Below are positions 29,403-37,800 of a stretch of 42,313 bases of DNA, piece by piece; the stretch's first letter is position 1, and every line of letters begins with the position of its first letter. Both the position numbers and the translations under genes were made by a program. Origin of the DNA: a virus; the IMG/VR virus record IMGVR_UViG_3300036761_001614, positions 1 to 42,313 of that record; one strand, 5' to 3'. A model generated the notes under the pieces. That model was given only the letters and a program-made list of their open reading frames with translations, was not told the DNA's origin and did no database searches.

Positions 29403-29833
29403 TGCCGACCGAACCGTGGCACGAGCGGTATGTCCCGGAGCCGAATACGGGTTGCTGGCTCTGGCTCGGTGGCGTAAACGGCACCGGCTACGGCTGCGCT
29501 TATGACAGAGCCGGGCATCAGGTTCGGGCCCATCGCTTGTTCTACGAAAGATTCAAGGGCCCTGTCCCTAACGGACTGGGACTCGATCATCTTTGCCGGC
29601 AGCGCTCGTGCGTGAACCCGGCTCATCTTGAACCCGTGACGAGGGCCGAAAACCTGAGCCGCAGCCCAATTGTCAATTGGCAAAAGAAGAAGCGGCTAAC
29701 GCACTGTAAGCACGGGCATGCTTTCGATGAACCCAACACTTGTTATCGCCTGTCTGGCGGGCGAGGTTGTCGCCGATGTTCATACGACGCGAAAAAACGG
29801 TTCGACGCCCGGAAGAGGCTGAAGGGAGCATGA
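29402..29833 (+). CDS. HNH endonuclease (free-standing homing type)
   Basis: 143 residues from ATG 29402; a GTG at 29399 directly before it overlaps the previous stop. Motif GLDHLCRQRSCVNPAHLEPVT at 60-80 supplies His63, Asn72 and His75 of an HNH site, preceded by GCWLWLGGVNGTGYG and HRLFYERF, typical of phage HNH homing enzymes. Cysteines later (CKHGH, CYRLSGGRGCRRC) form a second zinc site. The gene interrupts the lysis cassette. Its codon use is somewhat less GC-rich than its neighbours, which suggests later arrival. Confidence 0.88.
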   Translation: MPTEPWHERYVPEPNTGCWLWLGGVNGTGYGCAYDRAGHQVRAHRLFYERFKGPVPNGLGLDHLCRQRSCVNPAHLEPVTRAENLSRSPIVNWQKKKRLTHCKHGHAFDEPNTCYRLSGGRGCRRCSYDAKKRFDARKRLKGA

Positions 29834-29834
29834 C

Positions 29835-30017
29835 TTGGGCTTTCTCGCTTTCCTCGCGACACCGGCCGGTGCCGCTCTCGTCGCTGCCGTCCCCCAACTC
29901 ATCGGCGAAGTCATTCAGATCCTCCACAAGAGCGGGCACCTGACGGCACAGGACATCGCTGACCACTTCTCGATCAAGGTTCCTGAGATCGCCGAACAGC
30001 CGAAGGCGGGACCGTGA
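29835..30017 (+). CDS. Small hydrophobic protein in the lysis region
   Basis: 60 residues from TTG 29835. The hydrophobic segment FLAFLATPAGAALVAAVPQLIG (kept here as FLAFLATPAGAALVAA and PQLIG) is followed by a soluble tail (LTAQDIADHFSIKVPEI). It could be a minimal holin or antiholin, or a peripheral protein. Coupled by a GTGA overlap to the next membrane protein. Confidence 0.5.
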   Translation: MGFLAFLATPAGAALVAAVPQLIGEVIQILHKSGHLTAQDIADHFSIKVPEIAEQPKAGP

Positions 30018-30307
30018 ACGAAATTGCGGCCGTCGGCCATGGGATCAGCGAGTGGGCCGTGAACTTCATCGCGACGCACCCGTCTCTGATCGGCTGGGCG
30101 CTCGTCGTGTTCGTGGTCGCGACGTTCACCTGCAACGCGATCAAGTGGGCCTGGCCCGTCTACCACGAGATGCCGCGCGCGGCCCGGTTCGTTCTCGGGT
30201 TCTGTATGCCGCTCGCCCTGAACTTCTGGTCGCTCTCGAAGAAGGTCGGCATCCAGGAACCGATCGCCCCAACCGACGACACAGCGAAAGAGGCAGTAAA
30301 GCCGTGA
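30014..30307 (+). CDS. Holin-like membrane protein
   Basis: 97 residues from GTG 30014 (overlaps previous TGA). Two hydrophobic segments: LIGWALVVFVVATFTCNAI (about 25-43) and FVLGFCMPLALNFWSL (about 59-74), with a charged C-terminal tail. Size, two membrane passes and position just before the endolysin suggest a class II holin, which would open the inner membrane for lysis. Confidence 0.6.
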   Translation: MNEIAAVGHGISEWAVNFIATHPSLIGWALVVFVVATFTCNAIKWAWPVYHEMPRAARFVLGFCMPLALNFWSLSKKVGIQEPIAPTDDTAKEAVKP

Positions 30308-30681
30308 AGCTCGACGACGGCCACGCTCTCGGTGTCTCGCACGATCGGCGGGAGTGCGAGCCAGGGGTCTACTTCACGAAGAGGCAGCTCATGGCGTGGG
30401 CTCTCGTCCTCTTCGGGGCCGCCACCTCGAGTCAGGTCGCGATCAACGTCTGGGCGTTCGACGCCCGGATCAGCCAGCACGTCTCGGGAGGGATCAAGCA
30501 CCACAACACCGACCCGGCAGCTCACGCACTCGCGCTTCTGTCGGCCGAAAAGGAACGTTCCGAGATCCTGAGACAACTCGCCGAAGTTAAGACGGCCGTG
30601 ACCGGCATCCACGAGATGTTGACCGTCATCGCGAACCAGGGCCGCTTCAACGTCGAAGCCCCGCCGCCGAGGAAGCGCTGA
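30304..30681 (+). CDS. XhlA-like membrane protein with helical tail
   Basis: 125 residues from GTG 30304 (GTGA overlap). One membrane segment (QLMAWALVLFGAATSSQVAINV, centred on residues 29-49; cited as MAWALVLFGAATSSQ), then HVSGGIKHHNTDPAAH and a helical stretch (SAEKERSEILRQLAEVKTAV) likely to form a coiled coil. The coiled coil plus one membrane segment is the plan of hemolysin XhlA-type holin partners, or of an inner-membrane spanin. Coupled to the endolysin. Confidence 0.6.
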   Translation: MKLDDGHALGVSHDRRECEPGVYFTKRQLMAWALVLFGAATSSQVAINVWAFDARISQHVSGGIKHHNTDPAAHALALLSAEKERSEILRQLAEVKTAVTGIHEMLTVIANQGRFNVEAPPPRKR

Positions 30682-31160
30682 TGGCCTCCCGCTCGCTCGT
30701 CGACTGCGATCCGATCCTCGCCGAGAAGTTCCTGCTCTTGCAGGAGACGTACTCGCACCGCTTTTTCCCGTGGTTTCTTCAGATCACCTGCACCTACCGA
30801 ACTCCGGCCGAGCAGCAGGCGCTCTACGCGCAGGGCCGCGAGGGGCTTGACGCCGTCAACGCGAAGCGCGCGGCGGTCGGCCTCCCGCCGATCTCCCCGG
30901 AGCAGAACGAGAAGGTCACCTGGACCCTCCGGAGTCGGCACACGCGGTTTCCGTCCCAGGCGATCGACGTCGTCCCGGCGATCGACCCGGACGGGCCGGA
31001 GGGCCCCCTCAAGGTGATCGTCGACTACAACGACATCGGGCGCTTTCGACCGCTGGTCTCCCTCGCTGAAAAGGTCGGCCTCGTCTCGGGCGGGGGCTGG
31101 GGCAAGCCGGACTGGCCGCACATTGAACTCCCCACTACCCCCGCGGGAGAGGCCGTCTGA
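30681..31160 (+). CDS. Endolysin: L-alanyl-D-glutamate/D-Ala-D-Ala peptidase (M15 type)
   Basis: 159 residues. It cleaves the peptide part of peptidoglycan at the end of infection. M15 metallopeptidase motifs: TYRTPAEQQALYAQGR at 38-53, SRHTRFPSQAIDVVP with His87 and Asp96, and GKPDWPHIEL with His147, together the zinc ligands. No signal peptide, so release depends on a holin. Starts in an overlap with the upstream membrane gene and ends in an overlap with the connector gene. Confidence 0.88.
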   Translation: MASRSLVDCDPILAEKFLLLQETYSHRFFPWFLQITCTYRTPAEQQALYAQGREGLDAVNAKRAAVGLPPISPEQNEKVTWTLRSRHTRFPSQAIDVVPAIDPDGPEGPLKVIVDYNDIGRFRPLVSLAEKVGLVSGGGWGKPDWPHIELPTTPAGEAV

Positions 31161-31855
31161 TGGCCGGCGTCATCGTCCTCGTCCTGACAACCCGCGGCAG
31201 CGGCTACACGGCCGCCCCGACCGTCGGATTCACCGGGGGCGGCGGCGGCTCTGGGGCTGCCGCGACGGCCGTCGTCGTCGGGTCCGTCGTCTCCTCCATC
31301 GTGATCACGAACCCCGGCACCGGATATACACAGGTCCCCAGCGTGACCTTCAGCGGCGGCGGGGGCGGCTCGGGCGCCGCGGCCGTGGCGCGGATCGGCA
31401 CGGCCTACTCCACCTCCTCCGACCTCGCTTCCCACATCCCTGACGCCCGCCTCGCGGAACTGACGGCCGAATCCGGGATCAACGTCGACCCGGACGTCCT
31501 CCTGAGCGTCCTCGTTGACACGGCGGCCGAGATGGACTCCTACCTCGGCGTCCGCTACTCGATCCCGGTCGTCGGAGACGCGACGACGGCCGCCTCCCTC
31601 CGGATCCATTCGAACCGACTCGCCAAGTGGATCATGCTCGGCCGGCGCCTCATCGTCTCGGCCTACGAAGAGGCCAAAGAGGACCGGAAGGCCACGCTCA
31701 AGTACCTGACGGACGTCAGGGACGGCAACGGGACTCTTCCGGGGGTCCCCGCGGGGGCGCCGCGCGGAGCCTTCCTGGCCGACGCCTCGAACATCAGCGG
31801 GTCATTCGGCTCGAACCTCGGCGGCCCCACCTTCACAACGGACGACGGGCTCTGA
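31160..31855 (+). CDS. gp36-type (DUF1320) connector with N-terminal GxGYT repeats
   Basis: 231 residues. Residues 85-231 fit the phage gp36/DUF1320 family (SDLASHIPDARLAELTAE, VLVDTAAEMDSYLGVRYSIP, YEEAKEDRKATLKYLTDVR), part of the head-tail connector in Mu-like phages. The N-terminal 80 residues are an unusual addition: two repeats, GSGYTAAPTVGFTGGGGG and GTGYTQVPSVTFSGGGGG, each followed by SGAAA. Related repeats occur in the tail tube protein at 32825. The extra part probably forms a surface beta domain. Confidence 0.85.
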   Translation: MAGVIVLVLTTRGSGYTAAPTVGFTGGGGGSGAAATAVVVGSVVSSIVITNPGTGYTQVPSVTFSGGGGGSGAAAVARIGTAYSTSSDLASHIPDARLAELTAESGINVDPDVLLSVLVDTAAEMDSYLGVRYSIPVVGDATTAASLRIHSNRLAKWIMLGRRLIVSAYEEAKEDRKATLKYLTDVRDGNGTLPGVPAGAPRGAFLADASNISGSFGSNLGGPTFTTDDGL

Positions 31856-31856
31856 G

Positions 31857-32369
31857 ATGGGCGTCGAAGTGACAGGCGTCCAACGCCTCCAGAAGGACCT
31901 CCTCGCGATGGCGTCCAGAGCGAAGAACCCGAAAGACCTGATGACGGAAGCCGGCGAGATCATGGTCCGGAGCGTCCTCCCGCAGGTCTTCCGAGACTCC
32001 GGTGCGCCAGGGCCCCGATGGAAGGACCCCGTCCTCCGGCCCGGCGGGAAGCCACTCCTCGACACCGGACGACTGTCCAAGTCGATCACGTACACGGCGA
32101 CCGACCGGGAACTCGTCGTCGGCGTCCCGTCCGGCCTCGGCGCCCTGTCGAAGTCGGCCCGCGTCCATCAGTACGGCGCCACGATCACAGCGAAAAACGT
32201 CCCCTACCTGATCTTCCCCATCCGCGGCGCGACCGGGATGAAGCCGGTCGGCTGGGTGAAGAAGAAGCAGGTGACGATCCCCCAGCGCCGCTTCCTCTTC
32301 TGGAGCACTGAGGCTCTCGAAAAGATCAAGCGTCGCTGGGTCGTGCTCCTCTCGCGGGAGGCCACGTGA
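31857..32369 (+). CDS. Phage virion morphogenesis/tail completion protein (Mu gpG-like)
   Basis: 170 residues, one base after the previous stop. The order GVEVTGVQRLQKDLLAMA, PRWKDPVLRPGGKPLLDTGRL (here split as PRWKDP and GKPLLDTGRLSKSI), VHQYGATI and PQRRFLFWS is that of the Mu gpG-type morphogenesis family. The protein joins tail to head or finishes the tail top. GTGA overlap with the next gene. Confidence 0.85.
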   Translation: MGVEVTGVQRLQKDLLAMASRAKNPKDLMTEAGEIMVRSVLPQVFRDSGAPGPRWKDPVLRPGGKPLLDTGRLSKSITYTATDRELVVGVPSGLGALSKSARVHQYGATITAKNVPYLIFPIRGATGMKPVGWVKKKQVTIPQRRFLFWSTEALEKIKRRWVVLLSREAT

Positions 32370-32806
32370 GCGACGTCGGGAAGTACGCGGCCTGCGAAGC
32401 GGAGATCGCGAACGCCCTCGTGGGGCTTCCGGGCGCGATGAAGATCGCCCCGTCTCTGAACGCGACGGAACTCGTCTACCGCGACGGGATTCAGAAGCCG
32501 GCAATCGGGATCATCCACGTCGGGACCGACCTTCGGCAGGTCTACTCCATCAGCTCGCGACAGTTCCTCGGGACGACGAAGTGGGCGCTCGCCTTCGCCC
32601 TGGACAACCTCCGCGGCGCCGTCTCGGGCCGCCCGGCGCTCTACGAACTCCTCGAGAACGCCCGCGACCGCCTCCACGGTCTCCAAAGCAGCCAGTCGCC
32701 TTTCGGAAAGTATTTTTTCGAGTCGGAAGCCTATCCGGAACAGCAGCCCGACGGCCTGATCGTCGCCGTCGCCACATTCAAGCTCGACCTCGTCTTGGGG
32801 CAGTAG
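32366..32806 (+). CDS. Gp37-like (DUF1834) head-tail protein
   Basis: 146 residues from GTG 32366. Sequence order and place agree with the Mu gp37/DUF1834 family: YAACEAEIANALVG, GIIHVGTDLRQVYSISSRQF, ALAFALDNLRG, YELLENARDRLHGLQ, LIVAVATFKLDLVL. It is probably a tail terminator or connector piece. Followed by the strong RBS of the tail tube gene. Confidence 0.75.
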   Translation: MSDVGKYAACEAEIANALVGLPGAMKIAPSLNATELVYRDGIQKPAIGIIHVGTDLRQVYSISSRQFLGTTKWALAFALDNLRGAVSGRPALYELLENARDRLHGLQSSQSPFGKYFFESEAYPEQQPDGLIVAVATFKLDLVLGQ

Positions 32807-32824
32807 AGCGAAAGGAGCACGTCC

Positions 32825-34057
32825 ATGCCTGATCCAGCTATCGGAGCACTTTCACCCGTCCTGATCGACACGGAGAATCCGGGAGGCTGGAACGAGCCCT
32901 CCAAGACGGCCGGAGTCAACTACGTCCCGGTCTCCGCCGGCGGCTCGGGCTATACCAGCGGCGCGACAGTCGGCTTTTCCGGAGGTACGCCGACGAGGGT
33001 GGCGGCCGGGTACGTCGTCTGCGTCGCGAACGCCGTCACGGCGGTCTACATCACGGACGCAGGGGCCGGGTACGCCTCGGCTCCGACAGCGACGATCACT
33101 CCGGTCGGCTCGGGCTCCGGCGCGACCTGCGGCACGGTGCTCCTCGGCGCGTACAACGCCCATCAGATCGGCGTCGTCCAGGAGACGATCTTGCCGACGC
33201 AGGACCTGCTCGACAACCCGACGCTGCGCGGCGACTTCAATGCGCCGGACCCGACATTCGGGAAGAAGGCGGCGGCCGGATCGCTCATCGTCATCCCGAA
33301 CCAGCAACTCCTCCCGCTCTTCTTCCGGCAAATCGTCGGCGAGCAGGGCGAGGTGACGACCGGCGCGGGGCCATACACGCACACGGCGAAGCTCGGGGCC
33401 TATCTTCCCCTCTCTTTCAAGATCGAAAAGCAGATGAACATCGGCGGCTCGATGCGCTACATGCTGGCGAAGGGCGCGCGGATCAACCAGATGACGATCC
33501 CGCTCGACTCCGTCGGCCTGACGCAGTGGAGCCTTGACATGATGGCGGCCGACGTCGCCGTGAACACGACATCGCTCTTCACGACATCGACCGACTGGCG
33601 CTCCCTCGGCACCCCGCAGGACTTTCTCCAGTTCGCCGCCGCCGACGTGAAAATCGGCGGCTCCGCCGTCGCTTACATCAAAAAGGGCTCGATCCAGATC
33701 GGCCTGAACCTCGCCGCCGACGACTATCGCGCCGGGGCTGGCGGCGCCCGCGGATCCCTCACCCCCCAACAGGCGAAGATCAGCGGGACCCTCACGCTCG
33801 TCCTCGATTCGACGGCCGTCCTCACACTCCTGACGGCCGGCACGGCTTCGGCACTCTCGCTCAAGTGGACGATGGGAGGGGGCCACAGCTTCGAACTCGA
33901 CCTGGACCGGATCTTCATCATGAAGACGGCCGCGGCGATCAAGGACGGCGGCCCCGTCGAAGTCGACGCGACTTTCCGCGGCGTCTACGACGTGACAAAC
34001 GTGACTTCGTTCCGCGCGATCATCATCAACGACCAGGTGCTGACAGCCTACAAATAA
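32825..34057 (+). CDS. Tail tube protein with N-terminal GxGY-type repeat domain
   Basis: 410 residues; AAAGGAG before the ATG. Residues about 110-410 look like a siphovirus tail tube protein: TQDLLDNPTLRGDFNAPDP, SLIVIPNQQLLPLFFRQIVG, YTHTAKLGAYLPLSFKIEKQ, MGGGHSFELDLDRIFI. Residues 33-105 carry the same repeat type as the connector gene at 31160 (GGSGYTSGATVGFSGG, GAGYASAPTATITPVGSGSG). A tube protein with an added surface domain would display it along the tail. The protein is followed by the tail chaperone genes, the normal order. Confidence 0.82.
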   Translation: MPDPAIGALSPVLIDTENPGGWNEPSKTAGVNYVPVSAGGSGYTSGATVGFSGGTPTRVAAGYVVCVANAVTAVYITDAGAGYASAPTATITPVGSGSGATCGTVLLGAYNAHQIGVVQETILPTQDLLDNPTLRGDFNAPDPTFGKKAAAGSLIVIPNQQLLPLFFRQIVGEQGEVTTGAGPYTHTAKLGAYLPLSFKIEKQMNIGGSMRYMLAKGARINQMTIPLDSVGLTQWSLDMMAADVAVNTTSLFTTSTDWRSLGTPQDFLQFAAADVKIGGSAVAYIKKGSIQIGLNLAADDYRAGAGGARGSLTPQQAKISGTLTLVLDSTAVLTLLTAGTASALSLKWTMGGGHSFELDLDRIFIMKTAAAIKDGGPVEVDATFRGVYDVTNVTSFRAIIINDQVLTAYK

Positions 34058-34067
34058 GAAGGAGAAC

Positions 34068-34427
34068 ATGAGCGACAAGGCCAAGGAGATCACTCACCCG
34101 AACGGGGACCAGTTCACGATCGAGCCGCTCACCCCCGGCCGGATCTTCTCCGTCATGAAGAAGATCGGCCGGGACGGGCACGTTCTGAAGCAGGGGGAGG
34201 GGGCGGTCAACGATTCGGAAACGCTGATGGCCTTCGCCTTCGCCGTCTGCCGCGAGGTCCTCGTCGACTGGCGCCGGTCGGTCAACGGATCGCTGGTCGA
34301 GACGACGCCAAAGGACCGAGAAGAGCTGATGCTCAGTTCCGACCTTCTCCCGCCCTGGGTCCTCGCGGAGTCCCGCAAGATCCAGACGCAGCTCGACGAA
34401 CGGTTCAAGACCGACTCGGGAAACTGA
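34068..34427 (+). CDS. Tail assembly chaperone (short, G-type product)
   Basis: 119 residues; AAGGAG before ATG 34068. Sits between tail tube and tape measure, the site of lambda G. Residues 1-60 are mixed (FTIEPLTPGRIFSVMKKIGRD), the end is helical (LLPPWVLAESRKIQTQLDERF). The gene ends with TCG GGA AAC TGA, where GGGAAAC is a -1 frameshift site. Acts during assembly on the tape measure protein; not a virion part. Confidence 0.8.
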   Translation: MSDKAKEITHPNGDQFTIEPLTPGRIFSVMKKIGRDGHVLKQGEGAVNDSETLMAFAFAVCREVLVDWRRSVNGSLVETTPKDREELMLSSDLLPPWVLAESRKIQTQLDERFKTDSGN

Positions 34428-34825
34428 CGGAGGCGCTCCGCCGTGAATGGCTCGCCGCGGAACGCGACCCGGAAGAGTGCGAGCGATGCCGCTTCACGGG
34501 CGAGCAGCGGTGGGGGCGCCGCGTCTGCTTTTTCACCGGAGACCGCTGCAAGTACGAAGTCGACGACGGCTCCGTCGTCCAGGAACTCTCCCCGCGAGCG
34601 ACCGAGGCGCTCTTTCTCTGGCGGCGCTCGCAGACTCAGTGGAGGATCGGCGCCGCCGGCGCGACCGGGCTTGATTACGCCGGGGTGGCGACCGTCGCGG
34701 CTGCTCTGGATGTCGCTCTCGACGCGGAGATACTCGGGCTCCTTCAGGTTGCCGAAGCTGAGCGTCTCCGCGCCTGGGTCGAGAAGCACAAAGCCGAGGA
34801 GGACAAGAAGAAAAGCGGGGGTTGA
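34068..34825 (+). CDS. Tail assembly chaperone frameshift fusion (G-T type) with DUF1799-like end
   Basis: A -1 slip at 34418-34424 joins the upstream product to a frame that is open to TGA 34823-34825 and has no start codon of its own. The fusion would be 252 residues. The added part begins KLTEALRREWLAAERDPEE, has four cysteines (CERC, then VCFFTGDRC), probably a zinc site, and a stretch LFLWRRSQTQWRIG plus ATGLDYAGV that matches DUF1799, a family found at this position in siphoviruses. In lambda the matching fusion is gpGT. Confidence 0.8.
34418..34440 (+). promoter_or_regulatory. -1 programmed ribosomal frameshift site with hairpin
   Basis: Heptamer G-GGA-AAC (34418-34424) in the 0 frame has the X-XXY-YYZ form of a slippery sequence and is directly followed by the TGA stop. 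CGGAG-GCG-CTCCG (34428-34440) forms a 5-bp stem-loop just after it. Together these explain how the -1 frame is reached. Confidence 0.8.
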
Positions 34826-34828
34826 GCG

Positions 34829-37800
34829 GTGAGCGACTACGAAGTAGCAGTAAAGCTCATCGGGGAAGACAACCTCTCGGGCATCCTCGAGAGCGTCAGC
34901 GACCGGGTCAAGACCCTCGTCACCGGGTTCGTAGAACTCCTCCCGCAGATCACGGCCGCCACGGCAGCACTCGGGGCCCTGGCCGTAATCGGGAAAGAGA
35001 CCCTCGAAGCTGCCGCCGCCTCTGAAAAGTTCGCCTTCCAGCTCGCCTCTCTCACGGCCGCTACGCAGGGCTGGGACGAGGCGATGAAGACGGGGGCGGC
35101 TACTCTCCGGATGCTGGATCAGGTCTCGGGAAAGACCGGGGAGTCGACCGAGAACCTGGTCTCCACCTACCGACAGCTCGGCGCTCTCGCGGGCGGCACG
35201 AGCACGCAGATCGTCGGCCTGACGCAGAGCCTCGCCGTCGTGGCAGCTCAGGCCGGGACATCTTCGACCAAGTTAACCGAGGTCATCACCAGGGCGGCAA
35301 TGACGGGCCAGCTACTGCTTTCGTCTCCTGGCGCCAGAGAGCTCGCCGAGAAGTACCAGATCACCGGGCCGGTCCTGCAAAGCTGGCAACAGGCCGGGAC
35401 CTTGATGCAGGATTTAACGGAGCGCTTGAAGGACACCACCGGTGCCGCGGGCATTCTGGAAAGAATGTGGGGCACTCTGACAAAAGCGCAGAAGACGGCC
35501 AGGGACGCCCTTCTCTCGGACATCGGGGAAGCCTGGGAGCCGCTCAAGGCGATTCTTATCGAGATCCGGGACCTGATGCTTTCGGAAGGCTTCCGGGGCG
35601 CGATCCGAGACGCCGCGAACGCCGTCGCGCAGTTCCTCGACGCCTGGCGCTCCTCCATCGCGGACTCGACTCTTCTCAACGTCGCGAAGGGCCTCGGAAC
35701 CATCACCGAAGCCCTGAACCTCGCCACAGGGCCGCTGAAGATCGTGCTGACGGCCTGGGTCGGCCTGCTCGGAGCGATGTCCGAGATTCAGAACGCCGTC
35801 ACGACGCTCTACACGGTCATGACGGGCGGCCTCGCGAACGCGATGGACAACGCCGCCAAAGGGGCGGACCGTGCGGCCGAGATCGCGACGCAGACCGCAG
35901 CACGAATCAAGTCGATCTGGGCGGGGGCGGCTCCGGGGAGCGCGGCATCCTCGGAGGCCGCCGGGCCCTTCGACGACAAGGAAGTCCGGAAACTCCAGGC
36001 CGCCTTCGACAAACTCTTTGAGTCGCTCGACCGCGAGCACTCCCTCGCCGGCCTCCAGGGCATCCAGAAGCAACTCATGCAGAACCGGCTGCACGCCGAG
36101 GAGGAAATCCAGAAGGTCACGCAGACGGAGTTCACGGAGGCCGGGAAGCGGGTCGTCTCCGAGCAACAGGTCGCCGACGCGAAGGCGCTGATCTGGTCTA
36201 CGCAGCGGGCGAACGACCTCCGGGACCTCACGACTTACGGGGAGAAGTGGTCGAAGGAGTTCGTCGACGCAACGACGAAGGCGTACAACAACGCCCAGAA
36301 GGCCACGGCTCAGTACAACGTGGACCTTGCAAAGCTCCGGAGCAAGTCGAGTACGGACGAGCTGGACCTGATTCACGACACCGCAGAGAAGGAGATCGCC
36401 GAGGCCGAGAGGATCACCGAGAAACTCCGGGAGCAATCGAGGACGCGTGGCACCTTCGCCCAGGACGAGGCGGATATCGCCGAGGCGCTCATCGCGAAAA
36501 CAGCGGAGATCCGCCGGCGAGAGGAAGCCGACGAGAAGATGGTCCTCGACCGTCGCAGCGGGAATTGGGAGGGGTACTTCCAGGACATCATCGACAAGGC
36601 CACCGAAGCCGGGGAGAATAGCGTCGCCGTCGTCCAGGCCGCTCTGAACACCGTCGCCAACCGCGCAATCGCCAGCGCGAACACGATGAGGGACGGGGTC
36701 ATCGCCGCCTGGTGGAAGATCAAGTCCACCATCCAGACCGACGGCCAGATCGTCGCTCAGTTCGCCGTCGCCGCCTGGGACACGATCGGGAAGGGCTTCT
36801 CCGACTCCGTCTACGCCGTCATCACCGGCAAGGCCAGCTCGCTCCTTGACATCCTGAAGGGCGTCTTCAACTCGATCCTCCGGGAGTTCTCGGACATGGT
36901 CGCGAAGATGGTTCAGAAGTGGATCGTCGGGCAGCTCCAGATGGGCGAGACGCAGGGCCCGCTCCAGCCGGGGACGTCGTTCGGGGGAGGCGGCTCATTC
37001 GGCCTCCCGGACTACGTCCTCCCCTCTGTCGCCGCCGGCATGGCCGGTTACGGGGCGACGGGGAATCCGTGGATCGGTCTCGCCGGGGCTGCCGGGGGCA
37101 TCATTGCCGGGGCTACTGGACTCACCACAGCACTCGCCACCGGCATCCTCTCCGGGCTCTCGGTGACCGTCATCGGCGCCATCATCGCCGTCGTGGTGAT
37201 GGCGATCGCCGCCGGGATTTCCGCGCTCCTGAAGAAGTCCACCCAGCAGTGGCAAACCCTCGCGGGGACGGAGATTCTCGGTCCGGGCCAAACGCAGGCA
37301 GGAGCGGAACTCTTCCAGAAATACGGGAAAACGCTCGGGAGTTTCTCGGACATCATGCGGGCCGGCGGCGGGAAAGGCTCCGACCTCGTCTCCTTCCTAC
37401 GTGCGAATCAGGACGAGTTTCTCCGCTCGACTGGCATCAAGTACGGGACGGGATCGAACGAGGACACTCAGAAACTCTGGGACGAGTACCTGAAGAACTT
37501 CTTCCCGAAGACCATGCTCTCAATGGCCTTCGGCCGCCAGGCTACCGGCGGGTTCGCGTCTATCCCCGGCGTCGGAGAGAACTTCCAGGGGATCCCCGAG
37601 TTCACCGGCGGTGCGGGGGACACGCCGCTGACGCGAATGATGAAGAACCTCGGCTTCACGGCGGCGAAGCTGGACGAGATCGCCAAGCAGATCGACACCC
37701 GCGACGCCGACGAGTTCATCGCGTGGCTCACGAAGATGGTGACGGTCGTCAAGGGCTTCAATGACCTGACGACCGATTTCCGGAAGTCTTCGACCGACAT

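Noticed and set aside
21828-34057. Mu-like transposable phage
   Set aside because: Head genes are Mu-like but there is no MuA/MuB transposase pair and no Mu end sequence; tRNA-site integration is indicated instead.
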